Below, piece by piece: positions 32,465-42,579 of a stretch of DNA of 64,000 nt. Position 1 is the first letter of the stretch. Every line of letters begins with the position of its first letter. The notes below the pieces were generated by a model. The model had not been told where the DNA came from and ran no database searches. It worked only from the letters and a program-made list of their open reading frames with translations. The stretch comes from Azolla caroliniana (Eukaryota; Polypodiophyta). Position numbers and translations under genes: made by a program. The stretch lies in NCBI GenBank assembly GCA_043228905.1, contig JBHGNT010000007.1:992001-1056000 (forward strand), given 5' to 3'.

Positions 32465-35400
32465 TGGCGGGAGTCGATATTTCGTCTCCTTCATCGACGA
32501 CTACACACGACATGCGTGGATCTACCTCATTGAGCGGAAGAGCGAAGTCTTCGAGTGTTTCCAGAGCCTCCAGAAGATGGTGGAACGGGAATTGGAGAGG
32601 AAGATCAAATGGCTACGGTCGGATGGCGGAAAAGAGTACTTTTCCGGCCAATTCAACAACTATCTGCAACAAAAAGGAATCCGGCGAGAATTCAGCTACA
32701 GATACATACCGCAACAGAACGGTGTGGCCGAAAGGAAGAATCGGTCGCTGATTGATGCGGCTAGGGCAATGCTGGAGGAAAAGAGCACGCCCAAGTTCTA
32801 CTGGGCGGAGGCGGTCCAAACGGCCGTTTACATCCAGAACCGGATCGGGGACAAGGTGTCAGCTCACGAGCTGTATTTCGGGCACAAGCTGAATTTGAGA
32901 CACCTCCGGATATTCGGCAACATAGCCTATGTACATGTGCCGGATGAGAAGCGGAGAAAGCTGGATGCAAAATCGGAAAAATGCATCCTAGTCGGCTATG
33001 CTCAAGAGCAAAAGGGGTATAAGTGTTATAACCCCCGGACGAAGCAGGTCCGAGTCAGCCGAGATGTCTAGTTTGATGAATCGGCATCGTGGTATTCCTT
33101 ACCGACTTCGACTTCCGATCCCGACCCGATGTTGGAGGATGGGGCTAGTGAGCCCCGAACAGGCCCAGGTAGAGAAAGATGAAGCCGGAACTCAAGATGA
33201 GAGTCCGGAATCGTTCCGGTTAAGCGGACCGAATGAGAGACTGGATCAGTCCAACCAGTCGGATGATGAGACAACGAGTAGTGGAGACTCTGTCGTGCTC
33301 TCCCCGCGCAAGGAACCGAGGAGACGGTTCACATGCAAAGAGAATGGGAAGCAGAAGATGCCGGAATTCAAGACCGGCAATGATGAGTCCGATCGGTGCG
33401 TATCTGACTTCGGCAAGGACATAGGCAGATCTTCGGGAACGAAGACCGAACCGGCCAAGATGGGTCTCATACCGGGTAACGGTGAGTTACGCCGGTCCAC
33501 CCGCCAGAAGGATCCCGTTAAACGGTATGGGTATAACGAGTACATGGCGCATCATTATGCGTACATGACCAAGGTCGCGGAAGTGCGTGAGCTGGAGAGC
33601 TACGCAGAAGCGGCAAAGGACGCAAATTGGCGTGCCGCTATGGAGGAAGAAATGCGGGCACTGGATGCCAACGGAACTTGGGACCTGGTTGACCCTCCCC
33701 GTCACTGTAAACCGATCGGATGCAAGTGGGTGTACAAGGTAAAGTACAATGCGGACGGTACAGTTAACCGGTACAAGCCCGGTTAGTGGCGAAGGGATAT
33801 GCGCAAACCCACGAAATCGACTACAACGAGACCTTCGCTCCTGTAGCGAAGATGACGACGGTTCGTCTGGTACTGGCGGTTGCTGCGGCAAGGGGGTGGC
33901 ATCTTCATTAGATGGATGTGAAGAATGCCTTCCTTCAAGGAGATCTTGAAGAAGAAGTCTTTATGACTCATCCCCCCGGATTTCAGTCGGAGGTGAACAA
34001 GTCGGCGGTATGCCGGCTGAGGAAGTCGTTGTACGGCTTGAAGCAAGCCCCCCATGCTTGGAATGCTAAGATCACGCACCGGTTGCGAAAGATGGGGTTT
34101 GTTGCCTCTAAGTCGGACTCTTCCCTGTTCATCCATCAAGGCTCAAACGGTCCGGTATGTATCTTACTCTATGTTGATGATTTAGTCATCACCGGCCCAG
34201 GTCTTCAGGAAATCAACCGCGTCAAGTCCCAGTTGTCGGACGCATTCGATATGAAGGACTAGGGGGACCTTCATTATTTTTTGGGGATCGAGGTGATCCG
34301 CACCCCCAACAACATATTGCTTTCTCAACACCATTATGTGTTGAATATACTGTACAAGTTTAGCATGACGGAATGGCGACCTGTCTCCACACCCCTGGAC
34401 CAGAATCAGAAGATCCGTCCCAACTCCGTACCAACCTGCAATGAGAAACGGTTCCGACAAATAGTCGGAAGCCTGATCTATTTGACCAGCACCCGACCCG
34501 ACATTAGCTATCCGGTCAGAGTGGTAAGCCAATTCATGCAGAAGCCGACTGTGGAGCACCTTCAGTACGCGCAACGAATACTGAGGTATGTAAGCGGAAC
34601 TAAGGACCGGGGGCTCTTATACCGGCAAGGTATAACCGAAGAGCTTGTCGGCTACACAGATGCCGACTGGGCTGGCGATGCAATGGATCGTCGCTCAACT
34701 TCCGGCTTTATGTTTTCTCTTGGGAGCGTGGTTGTTGCGTGGACCAGCAAAAAGCAGCCAACAATGGCTCTATCCAGCACTGAGGCTGAATATCGGGGCG
34801 CGACCATTGCCACCTGCGAAGCCATTTGGCTTCGGCGACTACTGCAAGACCTGCAGATCGAGGTACCGACCCCGATCCTGATCTACTGCGATAACCTCAG
34901 CAGCATGTAGCTCGCCAAGAACCGTGTGTTCCATGCTCGCACAAAGCACATAGAAGTGCATTATCACTTCATGCGTGAGCGGGTCCTGAGCGGTGAAGTT
35001 GAACTACGGTATGTTCACACGAATTGGCAAGTTGTCGACATCTTCACCAAGCCGCTCGGGTCGGACAAGTTACAGCACTTTACCGAAATGCTTGGTGTTC
35101 AGCATCTCGACGTGCCGCACTTGAGGGGGAGAGGCAAGGGCAAAGACACTACCGAAACGGGCAAAGGCAAAAAAACAGTTGAACCCGTAGGTAAGAGAAG
35201 AACCGGTAGAGGTGGAGACGAGAAGAAAAATGAAGCCGAGTCGACGAAGGAAGTCGACACATCCGAACAGGTCGGAGTGAGCGGTTGTGAAGAAGAAGTG
35301 TACACTCAGGAAGAGAAGTGCATGCTATGCGGAGGTCATCACGATCGTAATGGGCATGATGTGGAGTCGAATGAAGAATTCGACTTCGGTGAACCGGCTG

Positions 35401-35858
35401 AAGAAGCCAAGGGAAGCACAGAGAAGGCCAAGACCCGGACGTGGTCTGATGTGGTGAGAGGCCTGAAGCCGAAAATCGAATCGGAGGATACCGATTCGGA
35501 TAAGAGCTGGAACGAGTCGGAGACAGCCGATTCGGATCAACAGACGGATCCGGATGAGTCGGATCAACGAGAGGCCAAGGAGACATGGACGCAGCGGAAG
35601 TCGATGCCATCGCGGAGGAACCGACGGATCGGCAAGCGCCGGAGTCATAGCAGCGAAGGAGCTGAGATGGGCCTATTGAGCAGACATGCCGAAGGTCGAG
35701 GTGCGCAAAACCAAAGGGGTCGCGGGAAACGGAACCAGACCGGACAAGGAGCGCGAGCAAGGCGAAGCGACGCCAAGAGAAGTCGGTTGGAAGAACCGGC
35801 TGCCACAGAGGTTGACACTACGACCCTACCTCAGGTTGAGCTTGAGGGGGAGTGTTGA
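32465..35858 (+). pseudogene. Copia 2 integrase, RT, RNase H and C-terminal extension
   Basis: Resumes with 'SFIDDYTRHAW', then integrase Asp ('WLRSDGGKEYFS') and Glu ('QQNGVAERKNRS'). RT follows with 'CKWVYKVKYNADG', 'MDVKNAFLQGDLEEEVFM' and the catalytic 'LYVDDLVITG', then RNase H with 'GYTDADWAGD' and 'ALSSTEAEYRG', and 'ARTKHIEVHYHF'. TAG codons interrupt at 33069, 33909, 34260 and 34908, and single-base shifts occur near 33160 and 33775. After 'VDIFTKPLGSDKLQHF' the frame runs on for about 250 residues to 35858. This tail is unusually long, rich in Lys, Glu, Arg and Ser, and contains 'CMLCGGHHDRNGH'. Confidence 0.88.
35840..35852 (+). other. Copia 2 polypurine tract
   Basis: 'cttgagggggag' directly before the 3' LTR, the plus-strand primer site. 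A second 'cttgagggggaga' at about 35120 resembles it and has a counterpart in Copia 3. Confidence 0.8.
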
Positions 35859-36243
35859 GCGGCAAGCTCAACCAGAGCCGGATCGGCTGAATAAGCCTGA
35901 GCCGGTAAGCAATAAGGACCGGTGAGCTGGGGAGCCGGTATGCCGGATCCAATACGTAACTGGAAGCCTAGTATAGGTTAGACTACTAGGCAGTTATAGT
36001 CTCGTAGTTAGTGTCAGATGCTCGTGTGAGCATTGAAGTACACCGTACTTCTAACAGTCCCATGTGGACTTGTATAAATAGCGGTGATGAGCGCGTTGTA
36101 GATACAGAGCACAGAGTATTCATATAATTTTGAAGAATAGTGTGTCCTGCTCTCTCTCTCTCTCTCTCTCTCTCTCCCCCGCGTACTCTCTCTCTCTCTT
36201 TGTGTATTGTTCTTTCTAACGCTTCCGCAAGCAATCTTTCACA
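35853..36243 (+). repeat. Copia 2 3' LTR (391 bp)
   Basis: Pairs with 27216-27608 and is followed by the target copy ATTTT. Confidence 0.92.
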
Positions 36244-36413
36244 ATTTTTGTATCTCATATTCTCCTTGTATTCATACACCTTCTTCTTGAGTATTCTATT
36301 TTCCATTCTATCTAATCGATCTTGTGTTTTCTCTTCTCTCATCTCTTTCCTTTCACACATACACATAACACACATCTCTTACGTTGCACAAGAATCATAT
36401 ATGATTCTGTACA
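36244..36413 (+). repeat. LTR fragment of old Copia 3, right of the split
   Basis: Continues the LTR broken at 27215. It matches 40070-40219 ('caccttcttcttgagtatt', 'acacataacacacatctctt') and ends TTCTGTACA just before a TGGTATCAGAGC primer site at 36414. Confidence 0.8.
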
Positions 36414-39179
36414 TGGTATCAGAGCGATTTGGTAGCTCGATCTAGCCCATCTGTGTGTGTTGTGTTCTACGCCGACCTTGAAGAAGAACCGGGTCATCGA
36501 TATCGTCGTACATCTACATAGCTCGTGTTCAAGAGAGAAGGAAAAGAATAAAGAAAGCTTCATTGACAATAAATACTCAAATGGGGAGCGCTCTCCCTAG
36601 TGAGAAGCTGGATTGAAACAACTTTGCATCTTGGGAGTACAAGATGCACCAATACCTTGTCGGTCAAGGATATTGGAGCTACATCAAAGGAAACAGGTCG
36701 ACATGTACGATGTCTTCAGTGGGATAGAGGAAAAGAGTACTTCTCCAACGAATTTTCAGCTTTTCTTCGGAAAGAAGGAATTCGATGAGAGTTTTCGTGT
36801 CAACATACACCACAAAAGAATGGAGTAGCCGAAGGAAAGAATCGACACATCCTTGAAGTAGCGCATCTACCTAATGAACCGGTGTATAACATCTGGCGTG
36901 CATGAGGTTAGAAGCCGGATTTATCACATGTTCGGATAATCGGCTCCATTGCATACGTGCACATCCCCGACGAGAAGCGACAAAAGCTCGGCCTAAAGTC
37001 AGAGAAATGTATCCTCGTAGGATACTCACTGGAGCAAAAGGGGTACAAGTGCTATAACCGCTCAACTCGAAAATCTCGAGTAAGTCGAGTCGTCATTTTC
37101 GACGAGTCCGCATCTTGGTACGCACTAGAGACAACTTCGACTCTGCTTCCGCTTGACCCGGAATCCGCCAAAATAGAGATAGAAGCCGAAGATCAACTCA
37201 CGTGCATGTACGAAGAAAACCTGATTACGACAAGGCTTAGTGGGCCACAAGAGCGTCTGAGCGATCAAAGCACATCTCAGTCGAGTCCGATGTTGGACAA
37301 AGGGAAGGCGAAAATGCCGGAGTATGAAGACGATCACTTCGACGACAACTAATCGACTCACTCCCTCGATAGTGAGTTCGAAGGACTTGACATCCGGACA
37401 AATGGAGCGAAGAAAGTTGTAGTATTCGCAAATGAGAAGCTCCACCGATCCACCCATGAAAAGAACCCTGTAAGCCGATTCAGCTACAACGATTATATGG
37501 CGTACCATTACACCTTTATGATGAAGATAACGACAATACGGGAGCCGGAAACGTTTTCCGAAGCCGCGAAGGATCCCAGATGGGTTGAAGCGATGAATGA
37601 GGAGATGCAAGCACTCTCCAAAATCAAGGCATGGGATCTTGTCCCCCACTCACCGCACAAGAAGGCGATCAGCTGCAGATGGATCTACAAGGTGAAGTAT
37701 AACGCCGACGGCTCCGTAAACCGCTATAAAGCTCGACTCGTAGCAAAAGGATACGCATAGACGCATGGAGTCGACTACGAAGAGACATTTGTCCCGATGG
37801 CAAAGATGACGACTGCGTGGACCGTGATTGCACTCGCAGCGACGAAAGGGTGGCACCTCCACCAAATGGACATCAAGAACACCTTTCTTCAAGGAGAATT
37901 AGAAGAGGAGGAGTACATGGTACAACGACCTGGCTTCGAATCCAACATTCATTCGAAAGCTATATGCCAACTCAAGAAGCCTCTGTACGGCCTCAATCAA
38001 GCACCGCGTGCTTGGCATTCGAAGATTACGCAATATCTTCATCAAATTGACTTGTGAATGTCGAAATCCGACGACTCCCTCTACATATGAAACGACTCTA
38101 GAAGCTCGATTGTCATCATCCTATACGTGGATGATGTGGTCATTGGAGGAGAAAGTTTAGTCAACATCAACAAGGTGAAATCCCTCCTCTCCAACAATTC
38201 GAGATGACAGACATGAAGGAACTTCATTACTTCCTAGGCATCGAAGTAATTCGGATTCCGACCGGCATTATGATCTCTCAACGACACTACACTCTCAACT
38301 TATTATGCAAGTTCGGGATGACAAAGTGCAAATATGTGGCAACCCCTCTCGATCGAAACCTCAAACTACATGCCGACTCCGGCACAAACGAGTGCGAGTT
38401 GACTCAATATCGACAACTGATTAGGAGCCTCATCTATCTCACGATCACGCGACCCGACCTCAACTATCTGGTCAGCCTCCTTAGCCAATTCATGCAAACT
38501 CCGCAAGATATCCATTTCAATTGCGCTAAGTGAGTATTACGATACGTGAGCGGCAAAATGGATTACGACATCCTTTACGCATCAGCCACACCGATTCGAC
38601 TCGAAGGGTACACGGATGCCAATTGGGCCGTCTACAAAGCCGATCGACAATCAACCTCTGGTTTTGTCTTCTCCCTTGGCAGCGGAGCAATTTTGTGGAG
38701 TAGCAAGAAGAAACCAACCGTAGCTCTTTCGAGTACGAAGGCCGAATAAAGGGGCGCAGCCATAGCTGCATGTGAAGCCGTATGGCTCAAGAGGATTTTG
38801 AAGGATATGGGCGTTCCCATCAAGGATCTAACTCCCATTTACTGCGAGAACATGAACAGTATATGTCTAGCTCGAAACCCAATGTTCCATGCACGCACAA
38901 AGCATATCGAAGTGCACTACCACTTCATTTGAGAGCGTGTTTAGGCCGGAGATGTCGATCTTCTACACATCAACATGAATTTTCAGACAATCGATATCTT
39001 CACCAAGGCCCTAGGAGCCAATAAGCTTCGGCAATTCATGTCAAACCTTGGATTGACGATCCCTGACTTGCCAAGCTTGAGGGGGAGTACAAGCGAGAAC
39101 CGGATACCATCCGAACCAAATACCAGCCAAAGCAAACATCAATCAAAAGGAACCGACCCAAGTTGAGCTTGAGGGGGGA
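36414..39179 (+). pseudogene. Copia 3 polyprotein remnant (internal deletion, many stops)
   Basis: After the primer site, gag starts at ATG 36581 but hits TGA at 36614-36616. Near 36695 the gag start ('YWSYIKGN') is joined directly to integrase sequence ('GKEYFSNEFSAFLRKEG'), so the rest of gag, protease and part of integrase are deleted. Downstream are integrase C-terminus ('EKCILVGYSLEQKGYKCYN'), RT ('CRWIYKVKYNADG', 'LYVDDVVIGG'), RNase H ('GYTDANWAVYKADRQSTSG') and 'ARTKHIEVHYHF', with stops for example at 37350, 37758, 38055, 38531 and 38747. It ends in a purine tract 'gaggggggat' before the 3' LTR. It is closely related to Copia 1 and 2. Confidence 0.85.
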
Positions 39180-39345
39180 TGTTGAGAATCAAGCTCAACA
39201 TAGTGCAACATGTGAACACACCTTTTGAGAATCTATGATTACTCAAAGGTCAAGAGTCACACCACTACTCTCTACACATTAACTATGTGTCATAGAATCA
39301 TATTCTATTACACATAACTAATGAGTTACATAGAAACAGGTCCCT

Positions 39346-39530
39346 CCGGATGAGGAGTACCCGGCAACGGAAGACCCGGTGAGAACCGGATGAGAAGTAC
39401 CCGGAAACAGAAGACCCGGTGAGAACCGGATGAGGAGTACCCGGAAACGGAAGACCCAGAGAGAACCGAATGAGGAGAGAACCGGATGATGAGTGCCCGG
39501 CAAGCGCCGGATGATGCAGGCCCGGTGAAG
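39346..39530. repeat. 40-bp minisatellite in Copia 3 3' LTR
   Basis: Units starting 'ccggatgaggagtacccgg' begin at 39346, 39386 and 39426, followed by degraded or shortened units to about 39530. Confidence 0.85.
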
Positions 39531-39696
39531 AGTGCTCACCGGATGAAGGGACATATTCATAAATATGTTTCTGAGAGTCCATCAGGGCTATATTTGTAAA
39601 TAGCCGAAAAGTCATATTAGTATAAATATGACTTAGGGCAAACTTTAGTATGTTGTTGTCATTCTTGGTTGCGCAAGATTAGAGCGCGTAATTGTG

Positions 39697-39700
<4 letters not shown>

Positions 39701-39743
<43 letters not shown>
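39701..39743. repeat. (GA)n microsatellite
   Basis: About 20 GA units inside the Copia 3 LTR. Confidence 0.95.
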
Positions 39744-39746
<3 letters not shown>

Positions 39747-40229
39747 GAGGTCGTTGCCTCTGTTGTAACCGTCGCCTGTGGCAAAGATAGCAAGCTCGAG
39801 GTCGTTGCCTCAGTGCTCCACTATTCTACATTTTGATATAGTGATAGTTCGTAGTCTGTGGGCTGTCGTGGTTTTTCCCTAGTTTGGGTTTTCCACGTAA
39901 ACATCCTGTGTACTCTTCTCTCCTTTGCGTCGTGTATTCATTCCCCGTTTTTTCTGTGTATGATTCTAAGCTCGGTTGTGGCCGAGCGTTGCGCATAGGG
40001 AGCATGTAGTTCCTGTCACATACTTCATATTAAGTCGGTTGTGACTCCTTGTAATGCTACATTTTGTATTTGCTATTCTACTTGTGAATATACACCTTCT
40101 TCTTGAGTATTCCTTTTTCGATCTATCTTGTGTTCTCTCTTCTCTCCTCTAATTCCTCTCACACATACACATAACACACATCTCTTCCCCTACACAAGAA
40201 TCATACCCGATTCTTTACAGTTTCATTTC

Positions 40230-41221
40230 TGAAAGGATTTACACTCATAGTTAAATCACAAATGTCAAAGAACACAAACAGAAATTAGACTACACGCAAT
40301 TTACATGGGAAAATCCCAAAACAGGGATAAAAAGCACAGGCACTTTGGCCAACAAAATTTCACTATGAGTGGAGTGTACAAACCAAAATAGATTTTAGAG
40401 CTTACAGCTCTCTATAACGAAGGTTCAACTATGAGAGTACAACAACAGTACGAATCTCACAACACAATGTATGAAATGAATAAACCTAATTCAGGATATG
40501 GTGTACACTAGGTCATTGTCTGAGACCTGGATTAGGGTTTCAGCCTTGTCCACCAAGGACCCTCTTTTCTTCCTTGTCTTTACTGTTTTCCCTTTGTCTC
40601 CCTTTCTTTCTTAGTTCTTCCTCGTTTCACACACTCTCTCTCTTCTTCTCTGTTTCACTCTTGCTCTCACTTTGTTCTCTACTTCGCATTCTCTGTTCCC
40701 TCTTCTTCTCTCTCTCTCTCATGCTTTCCACATCTCTTCGATCGAGCCCACTCTTTGCATGAATTCCTCTCACAACCACAATGTGCACTCTCGATTGCAA
40801 CATTCATTGGTAAAGTTCTTGAACATCGAGAGTCACTACTCACTTTCACACATATCACGTGAAATGTAATATTTTTGGTCTCATCGGTCATATTTGACCT
40901 CCGAAGACGATAATATAATCTATCTATATATCTCACTCTTTGTTCTTCTCTCTCAGCCTTCTCTCTCCCTTAGGTCTTCTCAGGTTTGCAACTCTCTCTA
41001 GAACACACAAAGATAACTCACACACTCAATATATAACCTAACTCATATATATATATATATATATATTCTCTTCCATTCGGCCGAGTCTCATTTCGGCTTT
41101 TCGGTTGATTTCGGCCAACCGACTCATTTCGGCTTCTTAGCTGATTTCTGCTTTTCAGCCGCCTCCCCCATCAGGAGGGACAATCTTGCACAACAATTTC
41201 TTCATGTTATTTCATCCAACA
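40230..41221 (-). mobile_element. Possible solo Copia-type LTR
   Basis: On the minus strand about 40293-40325 reads 'tttttatccctgttttggg' followed by 'attttcccatgtaaat', a familiar R/U5 stretch of plant Copia LTRs. The minus-strand ends could be TGTTGGATGAAA (from 41221) and ATCCTTTCA (to 40230). I found no matching target duplication and no second copy in this window, so the limits are tentative. Confidence 0.35.
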
Positions 41222-41612
41222 AACCCTAAACATCTATCACACCTTGTTTGTCCATCTTGACTCTCCATTAGCATATGATGTAAACATCTCCTCACAAAGT
41301 GTAATATGATACGAGGTTCTTGATTCAATGATCAAGTTAGTTCATTGGCATGCTAAACTTATACAAGCATCATAGAAGTGACGTTTGACACACACACACA
41401 CCCTCTCTCTCACAAGAGAACTGACAAATCTTCTCTCTCTACAAAATCTAGATATCTAATATTCACATTCCCTCACACAGACAAACCCCATAGCTCCTCT
41501 CTCTCTCTCTCTAGAGTCTAGGCATACACTCAAACCATTGTCTCCTCACACATGCAAAACAGGGCTTCTCTCTCTAGACCACACACGCTCTCTCTTTCTC
41601 TCTCTTTTTTGG

Positions 41613-41671
<59 letters not shown>

Positions 41672-41741
41672 ATATGTACACCATATGTATATATCTATGT
41701 ACCGTGTATGGATTTCAATCATACTCGAAGCCTTTTCACGT
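41222..41741. other. Intergenic DNA rich in CT and CA microsatellites
   Basis: Several (CT)n and (CA)n runs, the longest at about 41616-41670. No gene. The Ty3 element at 41742 inserted at its right edge. Confidence 0.7.
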
Positions 41742-42535
41742 TGTCGTGAAGAAAACCGTCCATAAGCGGAATCGGCGCACCAAGGCGTGGGAACCGGTTC
41801 TTCACGCGCGCACGCTCCAAGTTGAACATAGAAACGAATTAGGAGGATAATCGGCAGGAACGGGCCCTAACACAAGTGGAGACAAAGACCGCGCGAACAA
41901 TCTTTTCGGTCGCGCGCGCGAGCTAAGGGACTGCACGAGTCGGCGGCGTAACTACGCGGATGCGTGAAGAACGGAGCGGATCCCTGTTCGAAAGGGACAG
42001 GGAATAAAGCTGACATGACGGCCTGCTCGTCGGCCTATATAAGGAGCAGGAAAGAGCTGTTGCAGGGATCTCGCGCAGAGAGGACGAAGTGCTGTCGGAC
42101 CGTTTCTGGACACTTCTCTCTCTGTTTCCTTCCTTCTTGAGCTCCATAGCTTTTCTGTGCAGGGTTCCGAGGAGGCTCGCGCTGTTTCGAGGAACGCCTG
42201 AGTGCTTCCGGCAGCACCTCCGACCTGCTACCCCTTTGTGCGTCGAAATGAACAAGCATCGGCATCTGTTCGCCGGCCTGTTCGGTTGTAACCAACCTGT
42301 GCCCCATCGAGGGTTGTAGTCGCGTTAGCCATTTTTGTTAATATACATATTTAGTCATTCGCATCTGTCTGTGTCGGTGTCTGTTCGCGTTCTCCGTGCT
42401 GAAGGGCCGTGTCCCTGTGTATCCCCGGTCCTGCGTAGCCGGTTCTCTCTCTTTCTCCTCCCTCGCTTGCTCTTTGGTTCGAGACCCCCGCGGTCCCGCC
42501 TCGTTTTCCACACGCACTTGCGTAATATCTCGACA
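41742..42535 (+). repeat. Ty3 element 5' LTR
   Basis: Contains TATATAAGGAG (about 42036) as probable promoter, with CT-rich sequence downstream. Confidence 0.9.
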
Positions 42536-42539
42536 TCTT

Positions 42540-42555
42540 TGGTGAACCCGACGTG
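42540..42555 (+). other. Ty3 element primer binding site
   Basis: TGGTGAACCCGACGTG begins four bases after the LTR. It is not the usual initiator-Met site, and I do not name the tRNA. Confidence 0.6.
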
Positions 42556-42579
42556 AAGGAGGCGGCAGAAGAGCAGAAG

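Larger units (their letters stand above)
27216..36243 (+). mobile_element. Copia element 2, full length but coding-disrupted (TSD ATTTT)
   Basis: LTRs at 27216-27608 and 35853-36243 begin TGTTGAGCGGC and end CTTTCACA, and the element is flanked by ATTTT at 27211-27215 and 36244-36248. A primer binding site TGGTATCAGAGC follows the 5' LTR and a purine tract precedes the 3' LTR. The internal order is gag, protease, integrase, RT and RNase H, which defines Ty1/Copia. It is inserted into the LTR of Copia 3 and is itself split at 29342-32464 by a non-autonomous LTR element. The two LTRs differ at roughly a dozen sites by eye. Confidence 0.92.
39180..40219 (+). repeat. Copia 3 3' LTR (about 1,040 bp, with foreign-looking middle)
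   Basis: Begins TGTTGAGAATCAAGCTCAAC and ends ATTCTTTACA. The last 190 bp match the 5' LTR pieces at 27180-27215 and 36244-36413. The middle contains a 40-bp minisatellite and a stretch ('tttgggttttccacgtaaac', 39886-39905) typical of another Copia LTR, so a second LTR may be nested here. No flanking duplication proves it. Confidence 0.65.

Noticed and set aside
39298-39615. Minus-strand repetitive frame with recurring 'GTSHPVLTGSS'-type units
   Set aside because: Produced by the 40-bp minisatellite in the Copia 3 LTR; no start context or conserved domain.
41552-41749. Ser/Leu/His/Thr-repeat frame before the Ty3 element
   Set aside because: Encoded by (CT)n and (CA)n microsatellites.
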